A stretch of 64,000 nucleotides of DNA from Epiperipatus broadwayi (GCA_028023455.1 JAQFVV010012405.1:10390923-10454922); one strand, 5' to 3'. Counted from the stretch's first letter, positions 13,075 to 26,127 are shown. The notes: generated by a model not told the origin, from the sequence alone. Translations and numbers: made by a program.

Positions 13075-13625
13075 CTGTACATTGACCTTTACAGCTTAAT
13101 TAAATTTCTATTCATATACATTTCATTTTATGTAAAAAAAAATTCAATATAAAATGTCACAATAGCATTAATTATCCATAATGATTGATTTAACCATCCA
13201 CATTAATATTATCCTAAACTAATATATCATAATTTTCAACATTCAACTTATATTGTGTATAACATAGCTTAAATTTCATGAATATGCTCAAAAGACTTTC
13301 TATTATGCTCTTACTAATCGGAACAGTGATCACCTGTGTTTTTTATTTATTTCTAAAATAACTAGGAGACAATGCCATTAATAAAATAAGCTGACTTCAA
13401 ATACATTTCATTATTTATCTTACAGTTACTTTGTGGACACAAGTTAACAATACTAAATAGTAATAAGCTCACATCCCTTTGCTATTTTATTAACATGTAA
13501 CAGGTGCCTTGTCTTCATATGCTCCTGTTTTGAATATCTACAAGTCATTTTATTTATAAAACACTTTACAGCTTAGTCATTTTTCGATCCTGTATTGTTA
13601 CACATAATCTTCAGAAAATAATTTG
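13075..13625 (-). repeat. Dispersed repeat, copy a
   Basis: The reverse complement of this block matches 20275-20852 over its whole length. Shared blocks are TTTCTGAAGA..A.GTGTAAC, GTTTTATAAATAAAATG, GCTTATTTTATTAATGGCAT, AGTCTTTTGAGCATATTCATG and GAAATTTAAT. No coding capacity or terminal structure is visible, so the class is unknown. Confidence 0.8.
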
Positions 13626-16425
13626 GCAACCCAGTAAATTCAAATCCTTAATAAAGCATAATTACAAATTTAAAATTATTATCTATTGAGTCAATAATCA
13701 GTTTAATTCAACACTAGTATACACAAAATAACTAATATTAATTATGATCATTAAGCAGTATTTTGAACTTTTCACAATTTATTAATTTAAAACTCCAAAT
13801 CTATCATGGGTTAAAATAAATTTTCATCACATTTGTTGGGAAGTGTATATATAAACTTTAGCTTTGGAAGAAGCTAAATGTTAACTCAAATTTGGTGACA
13901 AGACATCTAAAAAATTCATATAGTTCACTTCTGTCATAAATAATTTTTAGGGCATTGTAATGGCATAATTTTGGCATAAAAGAGTGATTATTGCTTGTTT
14001 GTTTATATTGCTGTAAAATAATATTTACACAGCTCAAATTTAAATAGTTTTAATCTTAAATAAGAGTTTAACATGTCAACATGTTTACATCTTTAAATAT
14101 CTAATAATGTACAAGATAAATAATGCAATTTTATGTTAATAATGCTAATTTATTCTTAATTTAATTGTTAAAATCTTTTAAAAAGCTTGTATTAATTTTA
14201 AACTTAAAAAACCAGATTCAAATCTAAAGTTTAGTTTACCTGAAGACTTAAATTAAAACTATAATATTTTAATTTATTTTAGATTTAACACATAATATTA
14301 TAGTTAAATATTTTAAATTCATTTATTTAGAAAAAGTTTAATAAAGCTAATAACTAAAGATAGGATTTTTAAAGTAATGAATAAATGATGAACTGGATTA
14401 ATAAATATTATATACTTATTTAACATTATTCATTTTAAAAATATTTTTAAAGACAATTTAAATTTGTATTATGAAACTTGTCTAGATCTAAACAGTATTA
14501 AATAAATGTATTAAATATTATTTGTAATATTTATTTCATTTAAATAATGTAAATTTCAGTTGTATACTATTTAAATTTTGTCCTGATGTCTCTAATTTTT
14601 AGTAATTATTTTATTTGCAACCAGAATGTCTAAACAAAAAAATAGATTTGTTATTTTTTAAAACAAATTGAATATTAATTAGGTAAATATTAGTAAACAA
14701 CCTTCCCTAGTTACAATAGATCAAGAATTCAAATTAATCAGGTAAGGGTGCAAAGGTTAAAAGGTTAATCACAAATCTTGTAAAATGGTCACATGGCTAA
14801 TAGTATAAATAGGTGAGATTGTAATTTGTTCAATATCTTTAATTAATTTTAATTTTATTTTTGTTTGTAACAGTTGAATGAAAACAAAACTCTAGTTAAA
14901 TTTTAAAAATGTAATTTTATTAAAAGTTTATTTTTCTAGATTAAGTTAAGAAAGGGTAATTTAAAATGTATCTTGAAACAATTTTCTTAGCTGAAATCCC
15001 AAAGAAACTGAAACCTTTATAGCTGACAGCTTTAGTTGTAATCCCATTTTAATAATTACAAGGTTTGGAATATTATCTTTTAAATTATCTGCATTAGAAA
15101 ACTTCATCAGTTATTGTTGTTGCCATTATAATGATGCAAGATCTATTGTCAATTCCAAGGTATGCAAAAAAATGTGTTTTAAATTTAAATTTGTCACAAT
15201 ATGTTTAAAATTATTAGCAACAATAATGATAGTACAAGTGGTAATACTTTCATTGTATGTTATCTAAAACACTAATTTAATATTAAATATTATTCAGAAT
15301 TCATTTCTAGAAAAATACTTTTAATTTCAGGATAGAAACTATATTTTGATAAAAACGTGTATCTTATCAGATGTTTAAAAGAATTTATTTAAGTCTGCAG
15401 AAGAATATTAAATTAATAATTTTTTTACTTCAATAATGATTTATTTGTGTTGCTACTCTAATGAGACATTATATTAATAATTGAAAAATGGCATGAAAAA
15501 ATTTACTTATTATAACTGCTTGCTCACCTTGGAAGACAGAAATCATTTTAAAGATGTGGTGATAAAAATATCAACTTTCATTAAACTTCTTAATAAATAT
15601 AAAACATTTAAAAGGTTTTCATTTCCTAAAATTTAAATATAAAATAAGTCTGCAAAGTGGCATTTTATTTGAATGAACTCAAATGACTTTCTTGTATTAA
15701 ATATTTTATAATGCCTGCAAAAATATTTAAATTCTGCAAGTTATTTTATCCCCAAGTATTACTATGGAAACCACTGTGGTTATAAATATAATATTTTTAG
15801 AAATAAGTATTTTTCTCTTGCTTAATACTTTTGTAATTTTTTATAAATATGATTTAGAAAAGCATTTTTTTGCAAAATAATTTCTTTATTATAATAAATG
15901 AAGATGATCTTTTTGATGGATTAAGTTTGTAAAACCTGAATTTAAATGTTAAAAAGATATTTATTGCAAATTAATAATTATCTAAACTTTCCACTAAAAA
16001 AATCCAGACAGTATTTTATCTTCTAGATTTATATTTTAGTTATATTGCATTTTATGATGAATATATTTGTTGTCCACAAGAAATTGTTGCAAAATGTTTA
16101 AGTTCTTATTCTAGTGAAATGGTTATTAAAAAAACAAAAAAAAATCTGAAGGGCTTTATTTAATTTAATGATAAAAAATTTAAATTTATTTGTATTTATG
16201 ATTTGTGCAAACCATGTTTTTTCAGGTGTATATTATTTTCTATTGGACATGCTATATTTTGAAATATTTTAAGTTAAAGTTCTCTGAATAGTATTTTATC
16301 ATATTTGCATATATTTCTCTTTTTACATATGACTTATTTATTTATAAAGTATATTGTTATATTGTAAGCTGAATAATTAGATGTATGTTTCTATTATTTA
16401 TTTTATATTTATTCATTGCTTAATA
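13626..16425. other. Gene-free AT-rich DNA
   Basis: No coding block, RNA gene or recognised repeat was seen in this stretch. Confidence 0.55.
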
Positions 16426-17197
16426 TTAACGCTTTGACTGCCTGACTCGTCAAAAAATGAGTAGATTTGACGTCACTCTAAATCGGCTACTTTTTATCCC
16501 ACGTATACATATTATACGTCATTTGAAAGAAAATCAAAAGTTCTGTAAGATGGTGCCCTCTTCAGAATTATTTTACAAGTAAAAAATCAATAAAAATGAC
16601 CATATATGTCAAACAAAACCAAAGCACCACCTCCTCACCACCTTTTCTTGAATCCTATTGGCTGTCCAACTTCTGTCAAAAAGGGAAATGGCTTCCAAAA
16701 AGTAAAAAAGTTACGTTCGTTTTGATTTTTATTACGAAAATGATAAACGAATGTTTACAACATTTTAAACAATATTTGAATTGAATTACAAATTAGTATT
16801 GATAAAATAATACTAAAAATCAAATTATTTTAGAAAAATAGTTAAGATATTACCAAGAATTATTTATTTATTGCTACATATTTATCATAACGTTAAAGTG
16901 AAAAAAAAATTGCTGACGCAATCTTTTTTGGTTGGTTGAATAGCAGTTACTTTTATTTCACTGCAATTGAATATTTTTAAAATTATAAATCAAATTTTAT
17001 TTTTGAAAAGACTTTCGTTTACTTTTGTAATCTGACAATTTAGTAATATACTTTTTACAAACGAAACTAACGTATTTATATTATTAAAAGTGAATCTATT
17101 TTAACAATAGATTTTGTTAAAGTTGTGAGTTGGCCAATTAAAAGTTTTGATTTTTAACTCATTCGGCCAATTAAATAATAATCGTTGAAAGGGTTAA
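16426..17197 (+). mobile_element. piggyBac-like non-autonomous element (MITE), copy 1
   Basis: The element is flanked by TTAA on both sides (16426-16429 and 17194-17197), the target duplication of piggyBac transposons. The ends are CGCTTTGACTGCC on the left and, read inward from the right, CCCTTTCAACG, matching the CCCTTT-type ends of the superfamily. No transposase is present. The body is homologous to 58731-59543: shared blocks include AGTTCTGTAAGATGGTGCCC, ATTATTTTACAAGTAAAAA and TGGCCAATTAAAAG. The short ORF inside (16596-16784) is not conserved in the other copy. Confidence 0.75.
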
Positions 17198-17424
17198 TAG
17201 AGACATTTGACATTATATTATTATTTATTATAAATTTATTTAAATGCACATTGATTATGTAAGTAATATTCATTAAGGCTGTAGCCTCAAACACATGCAT
17301 ATAAAATGCGATAGTAGGGACCTCTACAGGTCTTAAACCACAAGCTTACTCTTTGGAAAAAATTATATTTTCCATTTGTTAGCTATAGAATTTTTGTTAG
17401 AAATAGCAAATTTATTCTAACTTT

Positions 17425-18160
17425 AGTTTAGTAATGCTTATATATGCCAGTATATTTGAGATTGTATTGTTAGACTTTATCATTGTTTTGCTAGCTTATT
17501 TTTTAAGAGATAATAGCAGTAGTATCTCTCTTATTATTTATTGTCATGATAGCATATGTATATTTATATGCATATATTTTAAAAGATAAGTAGCATAGGC
17601 TATCTCTATTTTAACACAATTCATATTTAATATTTTGTCTCTGACACACATTTCCATTATATTTCTGACTAGTAACAAAGTCCTAAATCTTTTATTTGCT
17701 GTGAGAAGTAGGTGCATATTTATGAGTAATGTTATTATACTCTTTGATTTGCCTTACTTAATTATTTGAAGATGGATTTTGTTTGTAGTGTGTAATATGT
17801 TTATTTATGCCAGTATGTTTAGCAATGGTAGCATTAATCTTTGACATTATTTTGATAGCTTATTTTTACAAGAGATCAATTATACCATTAGTCTCTCTCT
17901 CTTATTAATTATTTTCTTGCTAGTGTTTGCATGCTCATAGCATATATTTTTGGAGATAGTAGCTTAGGATATTTCTATTTTAAGACAATTCCTTTTTAAT
18001 GTTTTTGTCCCTGATGTGTATTCTCATAATTTTCTTAACTAGTGACAAATTCCTAGATTCTTTGTTAGCCCTCAAAAGTAGGTGCATTTTGTGAGCCATA
18101 CCATCATACTTTTCACTTTGCCTTATTTAATTACTTGAAGATGAGTTTTGTTCTTAATTC
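17425..18160. repeat. Tandem repeat, two units of about 363 bp
   Basis: Two diverged direct copies lie side by side. The landmark TATGCCAGTAT falls at about 17443 and again at about 17806; further matching pairs are TCTCTCTTATTA, AGTAGGTGCAT and TTGAAGATG.GTTTTGTT. No coding potential. Confidence 0.75.
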
Positions 18161-20118
18161 ATAGTTAGTTTAGTAAAGCATGTGTAATATTTTATGATGG
18201 TTTTATCTGGAATTTTAATGGTTTTAGCAAGGTATTGAGAAATATTACATTATCTCAATAGAATTGGTGGCTGGTTTAAATGTGAATAATTTATTGTAGA
18301 TATGTAAAGCCTATATTTGAGCTCTGCAAATAATGAGGACTATATACAATAATTAATTAATTAAAAAATTTTAAAAGTGTATTTAGGCATAAATGGACAA
18401 TATACAGCTATTTTATCACTCATTCATCACTGTGTTTATAAGCTATTATTATTGAATATGTTAAATATTTATAAAAAAGACACTACTTATATGAAGGTTA
18501 TTATCATTGTATGAATGCATTGATAAATGAAAATTTTTTGATAACTAAACAATAGATTATTTTGCTTAATCCAATTGAATTTTTATTCCTATGAAACATG
18601 ATTGATATAAATTTTAATTCTCCCATTATAACTTTTGAAAAAGTAAAGTTATGAAAGTCTTTGGCTATGTGGACTCAAATATAAAATATTTGCAATTTTG
18701 TATTTGTTTCTTGTGGAATAAATATTTGTTGTTATTATTTAAGAAATTTCTTGTAGTGGTTTGTTCATATCATATCATTCCACATATTGAATAAAAAATT
18801 AAATGCTTCTAAAATGTTATTATTTTTTAAAAGTGCACTTGCTAAAACAGTACATGAATTTTGATGCTAATGAGAGTCAGATTATTAAATTATTTAATCA
18901 TTGGTAAAAAATCTAATAAAGTTGTTTTTTGCTTAGTAAAAAAATTCTAATTTAATTTATTACTTTGGATCACTTTAACTAGTTTGATTTGCTTATTTCA
19001 AATCACAGTACATGCTTATTTTTAAAATTATGTTTGTATTTGAAGATCATATTTATTAATCTATTATAAAGTTTAATTTTACAAGAACTTAATTTGTATT
19101 TATAAAATGTTTAAGTAGATTTATTCTAGAATATTTGGAATGATTACAAAATCCCTTACTCATTCTTCATATTTAAAAGTGATTATAGATTGCGTATTAT
19201 CTTATTCTAAAATTAAAATATCATATTTTATTTTATTTAAATTAGCAATAGTATTATTGTTAGTATAATAATTGTGATAAGACATTATCTTAGGGGAAGT
19301 GTATGTCTAATTTATTTTATTAATTAGGCTTTCATTCAATTTTGAATAAATCTAAAAAGTCAAAAAGAATTTATTTTATAATTTAAATGATATCATATTA
19401 CCTTGAGATTAATTTAACAAACCATACTATTTTGGTAATGAAGAAATTACACTTAAAAGAAGGATCATACATGACATAGAATTTAAGAGCATTTGTAAAT
19501 TTGTATATGAATAAAATAATGTTTTTATCTGCTAAGAGCAGTGAGATGCTCAGAAGGTACTAAAGAAATGGATTAATTGATAGTTATGTTAGGTGTTTGA
19601 AGAAGAAAGAAATTTAAATATGACCTCAATGGCAAATATTCACAATATTATGATTGTTTTACTTATGCTAGAGTGAGTTGAGATTTCTCCTCCTTTGGAT
19701 TGATTAATAGTATTACTTTATATTTTTATAAAATTGTATTATAAATGTTTCTCCTGTATAGCATTTGCTTTATAAACTCATTGAGCTTAGCTATCGAGAG
19801 ATATTTTAGCCTTTATGTCTGCACGTTTTTAATTACAATTAGGCTTGCCCAATGTGTTAGATTAATCAGTGAAATTGCGATTGACATTATGGCCCTTTGT
19901 GTTTCATTATCATCTTTATGTACATTTCTTTCCAGGTTATAATAAACATATATACATCAACAAGGTCCATGAGAATTTATTCAAAACCCATGAGAAATTT
20001 GGAGTCATAAATTAATAAATAGATATGGTAAAAATATTGCTTAATTTTAATATCAGCTAGTTTTGTGTATACAAGTGTTGGAATAAACTGATTATCGACT
20101 CAGTAAATAATAATTTTT
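18161..20118. other. Gene-free AT-rich DNA
   Basis: No gene is supported. A 65-codon open frame at 19745-19942 contains AIERYFSLY, reminiscent of a GPCR segment, but has no neighbouring receptor motifs or splice context. Confidence 0.55.
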
Positions 20119-20226
20119 AATTTTTTTTTTAAGTGTCATAGTATCAGCAGGGATGCGAACCTGCAACCCAGGCAACTGCCTGCAAGTGCAAGGCAGTCAC
20201 ATTGACCTCTCGACCACCAATGCAAG
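20119..20226 (-). mobile_element. tRNA-derived SINE, copy 1
   Basis: Read on the minus strand, the head contains an A-box-like TGGTCGAGAGG and a B-box-like GGTTCGCATCCC, the pol III promoter parts of a tRNA. The distance between them is long, as in tRNAs with a large variable arm (Ser/Leu type). The 3' end reads GCAGGTTCGCATCCCTGCTG, then ATACTATGACACTT and an A run. Three further copies are at 28150, 30705 and 32845. Confidence 0.75.
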
Positions 20227-20274
20227 ACTATATAATTGTGCTTTGTTAAGGATTTTCATTTAGAGAGGGTTGTC

Positions 20275-20852
20275 AAATACTTTTCTGAAGAATAGGTGTA
20301 ACAATATATGAGATGAGAACTGACCAAGATATAAAGTGCTTTATAAATAAAATGTTTTGTAAATATGTCAAAAGAATGTATGTGAGGATAATGTACCAGA
20401 TGATGATGATTGCAATTACCATATAAAAATAAGAATAAAACTTTATGTTTACAACTTTAAAGGTTCCAGATATATTCTACATGTTAGTAAAGTGCCAAAG
20501 AAGTTGAGGTTATTACTGATAAATATTATTAAGTCCTCCTCATAAAGTAACTGAAATTTAAGTAATGATATGTATTTGAAGCCAGCTTATTTTATTAATG
20601 GCATAGTCTCCTAGTTCTTTTGAAAAATAAATATAAAACATTGATGCTCACTATTCATACTTATAGCAAGAGCATGATACAAAGTCTTTTGAGCATATTC
20701 ATGAAATTTACATCATGTTTTACACGATATAAGACAAATGTTGAAAAATATATGTTAGTTTGGGATAACATTAATGGGAATGGGTAAATTGGGATATTTT
20801 ATATTGAAAGGGTCTCACATGAATCAGATTGTATATGATTAGAAATTTAATA
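20275..20852 (+). repeat. Dispersed repeat, copy b
   Basis: This is the partner of the inverted copy at 13075-13625. Its alignment stops where the RTE copy begins, at about 20853, which helps place the LINE 5' end. Confidence 0.8.
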
Positions 20853-21010
20853 GATGTATACAATCATGTCAGGCAAAAGTAAATCATGGCCCTTATTCCC
20901 AGGAGACTGTAAAGCTACCAGACAAGTCAGAAATTGATGGACAAAAGTTGAGGGTGCTATGAATCCTCTGATTGCAGAACCAGGCTAACATTTGATGATC
21001 AATTTTTAAT

Positions 21011-22531
21011 TAGGTACTTACAACTGCAGATCATTTTCAAGTGTTGAAAGATTGCAAAAATTTGAAACACTGTCTCATATTAAATGGGACATTATTGAAC
21101 TTACTGGAAAACAACATTGTGGAGATTCATAGCTTATCAGACAGAGTGGCAAGATTAGTTATTCAACTCAATAACAGATACCAAATGCAGATAATTCAGG
21201 TTTATGCCCCAACAAATACTTATAGTGATGAAGTAGTAGAAGATTTTTTATTCGGATGTACAAAAGAGTTTTGATCAGACTAAACAACATTTTAAAATTG
21301 TTATAGGCAATTTTAATGCTAGAATTGGTAAACAAATGAAAGATGAAAGTGCTGTAGGTAATTTTGGTAATAGAAATGAGAGAGGACATAAACTTGTGGA
21401 GTTTGCAGAAAAAAAAAAACTTTATATTATGATATCTTTTTTTGAGAAAAATGTTAAAAAAATGAATGTCAAGGCATCCAAATAAAGGTATAGTAGAACT
21501 AGATTATATTTTGACTAACAGAAAATACATATTTTAAGATTGTAATGCCCAGAACATAGGAATTCATCATCGATTAGTAATATGTAAGATACATGTTAAT
21601 GCAAAACTTTAGAGGCAAAAATTAAGAAAAACAATATTTACAGTTGCTATATTCTTAATCTTCAGAAACATTTTAATGAATGTAAATTAAAACTTGTAAA
21701 TCGTTTTCAATCATTAGTAGATTCTGAACATGATTCAGATTTGAATGAAATTAATAAGAAAATAATTGACACATTTTAAAAAACTGCAACAAACATATCT
21801 GGTAAAAAAGCCATAATTGACCAATAAAATTTCAACTGAGACTAGAGAATTTATGAAGAAAAGAAGAAATTTAAAAATATATAAAAATGATGCATTAAGA
21901 AGAAATGAATGTTTCAAATTTTGTAAAATGGTACAAAAAAGAGTTGATAATGATATAAGAAAGTATAATTATGAACCAGCAAGGAACGCTGTAGAAAAGA
22001 ATAAAAATCTCGAGTCTAAAAACATTTTAGTATCTGCAATAAGAAAAAAAGATGGAACTATTACTAAAAAGATAGATGACATCATGAAATAGGTAGAAGA
22101 GTTTTATCAAAAATAATATAGTAATAAAGAGCCAGTTCCTCCTTTATCTATTTTATCTTCTGAATTGCCCAGGATTTTAAATGAAGACGTTACACAAGCA
22201 ATTAAATTTATAAAAAAGAGAAAAGCTCCAGGTAATGATATTATAATCAATATATTAAAAGAAGCAGGTGAAGAAATAGAAAAAAAAATTGGCAAAGTTA
22301 TATGTAAAATGTCTAAATGCTAGTGATATACCAGATGATTGGAATAATACAGTATTAATATTAATGTTTAAAAGTAGTGATAAAGAAGATATCGGTCTTT
22401 TATTAGTTTTATATAATTTTTTTATCAAGATAATTATAACTCGTCTACAGATAACATTGGATATGAATCAACCAAAAGAAAAGTTAGATTTAGAAGTGGT
22501 TTTAGTACAGTAAATCATATCCAAGTATTGA
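21011..22531 (+). pseudogene. RTE copy 2, endonuclease and N-terminal RT, broken
   Basis: Recognisable blocks are VYAPTNTYSDEVVEDF (about 21201-21249), the G[D/N]FN block (GNFN, about 21307-21318, Asp lost), LDYILTN (about 21500-21520, Asp kept) and HHRLVICKI (about 21565-21594, the usual GSDH Asp lost). The basic linker TNKISTETREFMKKRRNLK begins at about 21820. A deletion near 21040-21110 removes most of the N-terminal block. RT fingers (PDDWNNTVLILMFKSSDKED, about 22331-22390) follow just before the insertion. Confidence 0.78.
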
Positions 22532-24811
22532 AGCAATGGATCCGGAAGTCCGATCCATGCTTCACAGCCTTCTATAAACTTAACTAATATTGTAGACCTG
22601 AATCCTGAATTAAGTTCATAGTCTAGTATCAGCAGGGTTTTGTATTAAAGCTAAAATTAATACATTCATTTTGCTTACTTAACGGTATTTAAACTTGTAT
22701 TTGCGTTAAAATATTTCTTTTAAAATAAATTCCGTTAAGATTAAATTGCTATTAAAATTTACTTTTAAAATGTATTAATCAAACATATACAAACGTCAAA
22801 CGTACATATATATGATTTAATGCAAAATTCTGTTGAAATAAAATAAAATATTTTGTTAAAAGAAATAATATTTTTTTTTCTTTTTAAATTTTGTTAAAAT
22901 ATGGCGTATTTTTTATTTTTTTATTTTATTTTAAGATAAGCCTGCCAACATTTCTAAAGGAATGTATGTTTCAATTAGCTAGCCCATTCAAGGCAAATTA
23001 AAGATGGCCTTTTTAAATTAATATAAATTCAAAAGTTAAATACAGAAATCTAGAATAAGAAATTAAAAGTTTATTTTTAGAAAAAGTTACCTTGAAACAA
23101 AGGAGTGTGGGGGGTTTATCAAGATCTAAAATCATACGCAAAACAATAGAAGGGTAGCTGACAGAAAAGGTATAAAAAGGAGAGGAGAACAAAAGACTAG
23201 GTCTCTCTGGTTTTTTTTGGTGATTCGTGCAGATCCTGTGTCTAAATTATTGAGATTTTACTTTTAAAATCTCTCTTTGGTTCTTTTGCTTATCAGTGCA
23301 GATCCTGTGACTAGATTATTGAGATTTTACTTTTAAAAATCTCTCTGGTCTCTTATGCTTATTCATGGAGATCCTGTGCTTTGATTCTTCATGACAATGT
23401 GCTTCTAAAGTCAGAAAAATATTGTTCCTGAATTAGGCAGATTTTGCTGTTCAACTCATTCAGATTTTACTCCTGAATTTATTCAGCTTTTGTCCTCGAA
23501 GTTCTAATTGTGTGGAAAATTCCTGTTATAAGTTCCAATATGTGGCAAGTTAAAAGTTATATTAATTTGATGGATGCGACCATGATTGGTGGCTAGGCAA
23601 ACAGCTTTGCTGCTGCCAGGGTCCTAAAACCATCAAAATGCCATAACATGCCCAAAATAGAAACCTGAACTGTGTGCCATATCTGTGTAACCTTTCATTA
23701 AAAATGCTGCATATTTTCATTTTCTTGTTCTGACAAATCCCCACATATCTAATCAAGCCACCACGTCGAGGAAAACAGATTCAAAGAACAAGGACTGGTA
23801 ACTGTATAAACCTCCTAATGAACTATTACTTGCCTTCTTTTCTAAATGCCTTTTGCCACTTATGTTTAATTCTTATTTATAATGTAACTGTTATTCTTAT
23901 TAGATTAATATTAATTTTATCTTACTTTTATCGTTTGATCATTTACTTATACTGAAAAATTTCCCCTTCGCTATTCCTCATTTTAAAATGCATATAAATG
24001 TTTTTTTGTTTTTTTTATTTGCGGTTTAAATTATGTTTTTTTCCATTGTCAACTTACTGATTTAAAATAATATATGTCATTTAAATAATAAAGTTTTCTT
24101 TTATCTGCTAACTTGGTCTCCTCAATAACACCTACTTTGTTTGCATTCATTCCATCTTTAAATAATTATTTTTAAGAAATCTTTAAATATTTTCAAACTG
24201 ATTTTAAAACACAAAGCAGCTAGAAAATGCTCTGTGAAAGAGTTATTTTAATTTGGCTTTATGGAGGGGACACAAGTTAATAATTTTATTCAAATTGGGA
24301 AAGTAATGTATAAACCACAAAATGTTATGTAATTGCCATCTGCCTCATTGTAAAGTTATATATAAATAAACAATCAGGGAATAGTGAAGAAACTTAAAAC
24401 CTTTCAAATATTTAAAATTTACGTTTTATTAAAATATGTTATTTAATCTAAAAGCTTAAGTTTTCTAATTTTAATTCAATTTCTGATTAGCTTAATCTTT
24501 TATTTTACTTTTCCAATGATCCAGGAACACACAGACACTTATTTCATATATTTTTTTATGCACATTTGACTTATTTAAGTCCCGTAAGTGTTCCCATCCA
24601 TGTTTCTCTTTGATGCTAAGCCTGGGCCGAGTAAGAAAATAATTTATGCATGTCTCAGATATGTTGTTGGTTTGTAATTAGACTCGAGAATAGACGAATA
24701 GGGCAGAGGTCATAGTATTCTTCATTTAATATTTCGTGTATGGGTGGCCTCGAGGTACTTTCACCTAGTATTCAAACTGGGTTAAACCAACATACATCAT
24801 CTGACCAGTAC
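22532..24811. mobile_element. 2280-bp insertion of unknown class in RTE copy 2
   Basis: It splits the LINE exactly between two copies of AGTATTGA (22524-22531 and 24812-24819), an 8-bp target duplication; the LINE sequence is continuous when the insert is removed. The ends (AGCAATGGATCCGG and GACCAGTAC) are not inverted repeats of each other by eye, and no TG...CA LTR ends are seen. Inside are a TATA-like box (TATAAAAAGG, 23171-23180), a tandem repeat right after it, and AATAAAG at about 24087. No protein is recognisable. An 8-bp duplication occurs with hAT, P and Merlin elements, among others, but class cannot be assigned. Confidence 0.7.
23203..23390 (+). repeat. Tandem repeat of about 69 bp, 2.7 units
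   Basis: Units start at 23203, 23271 and 23341 with CTCTCTGG/CTCTCTTTGG and contain GCAGATCCTGTG and TTGAGATTTTACTTTTAAAA. They begin about 25 bases downstream of a TATA-like box, so they could lie in a transcribed leader of the inserted element; that link is inference. Confidence 0.85.
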
Positions 24812-24819
24812 AGTATTGA

Positions 24820-25925
24820 GAGACACTATAGAAAGGACCAATAAATATGAGTTGCCATTATGCTTTGGATTTGTAGATTATGAAAAAACATTTGATTCTA
24901 TAAGCATTTCATCAGTGATTAAAGCATTGGATCATCAAGGTATTGTCATATTCTAAAGAATATTTATAAAAATGCAACAGCAAAAATTATATTACATAAT
25001 AATACTGGAAAAGTTAACATTGAGAAGGATCTAAGACATGATGACTCCATATCTACAAAACCATTTACAGCAATGCTGCAAGAAATATTTTACGAATTAA
25101 AATGGTAAGCTAAAAAATAAAAGAAAATGGAGATTATTTAAGTCATTTAGATTTTGCAGATGATGTAGTTGTTTTTGCAAATAATGCTTCAGATCTTCAG
25201 GAAATGTTGCAAGAGTTATCGGATGAAAATAAGAAAGTAGTACTAAAGGTAAATGTTAAAAAGACTGAATTAATGTTCAATGGATTTTCTCAAAAGATAA
25301 AAATAAAGAATGATTATGATGAGTTAGAAAAAGTTAATAACTAGAAATATTGTGGTCAGATTATTTCTACAGATGGAAATATAATAGATGAAATTAGTCA
25401 TAGAATGAAACTTGGTTGAGTGTTTTGGTAGAAATAACTTAATATTAAAAGGAAATATGCCTACGTGTTTGAAAAGGAAGGTTTTTAATAATTGTGTTTT
25501 ACCAGTGTTTTGTTATGATCTGATAATTGGGCACTTAATAAAAGCAATACAGAGAATTTAGATCACTGAATGAAGTATGGAGACATGCATGTTGAAAATA
25601 TTAAAATTAGATTGAAAATGCTATACATGGATAAGATAACAAATATGCTTTGCTGACATTATTGAAAGAATTAAACAAAGCTGAAGTGGACTTAAGCTGG
25701 ACATATTGCTAGAAGAGATGATAATAGATGGACAATTAAAATTTTAAAGTAGTTTCCAAGAAAATGTAAAAGAACTGAAAAGAGACAACATGTCAACATG
25801 TGAGATGTATGGATAAAATAAGGAAATATGCAGGAGTAATGTAGTGAAGAGAGGCTAGAAATCAGAGAAGGTGGATTCAACTTGGAGAGCCCTTCATCCT
25901 GCAGTGGATTGATAATGGTTGATGA
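24820..25925 (+). pseudogene. RTE copy 2, RT core and C-terminus, broken
   Basis: Continues the RT after the insertion. Motif A reads FVDYEKTFDSI (about 24870-24902). Motif C is intact as SHLDFADD (25141-25164), unlike FGDD in copy 1. NKKVVLKVNVKKTELMFNGF (about 25230-25280) follows. The C-terminal TYG.E.W block is damaged and stops are frequent. The 3' terminus is the shared AGTGGATTGATAATGGTTGATGATGAT tail in slightly shortened form. Confidence 0.78.
25692..25880 (-). other. Antisense open frame over RTE tail, not a gene
   Basis: This open frame is entirely the complement of the RTE C-terminal region and has no independent support. Confidence 0.7.
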
Positions 25926-26127
25926 TGATGATAATGATTAAATAGAACATATACATCACACAAGCAAGTACACTGATTTACAAAAATTAAAAAAAAAATT
26001 GTTTATAAATTTTAATTATACTATTAAATATTTTAAAAAGGAAATATATTTTGTAAAAGTGAAAACAAATGTATAACTCATAAAAAATAAAAATAGTTTT
26101 AATGTGTGTAAAAATTTGAATTCCATA

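Larger units (their letters stand above)
20853..25942 (+). mobile_element. RTE-clade LINE, copy 2, split by an insertion
   Basis: The same family as 599-3545, aligned from the 5' leader (TAGATGTATACAATCAT) to the tail GGTTGATGATGATGATAATG. The left part runs to 22531 and the right part resumes at 24812. It is interrupted by many small stops and frameshifts plus the 2280-bp insertion, so it is inactive. Its lesions differ from those in copy 1, which shows that the two copies decayed independently. Confidence 0.85.

Noticed and set aside
19745-19942. Open frame with AIERYFSLY resembling a GPCR helix end
   Set aside because: No other receptor motifs, no continuation by splicing, and hydrophobic chance frames are frequent in AT-rich DNA.
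20119-20226. Functional tRNA gene
   Set aside because: The A and B boxes belong to a SINE: three related copies share the same non-tRNA 3' sequence and A tail.
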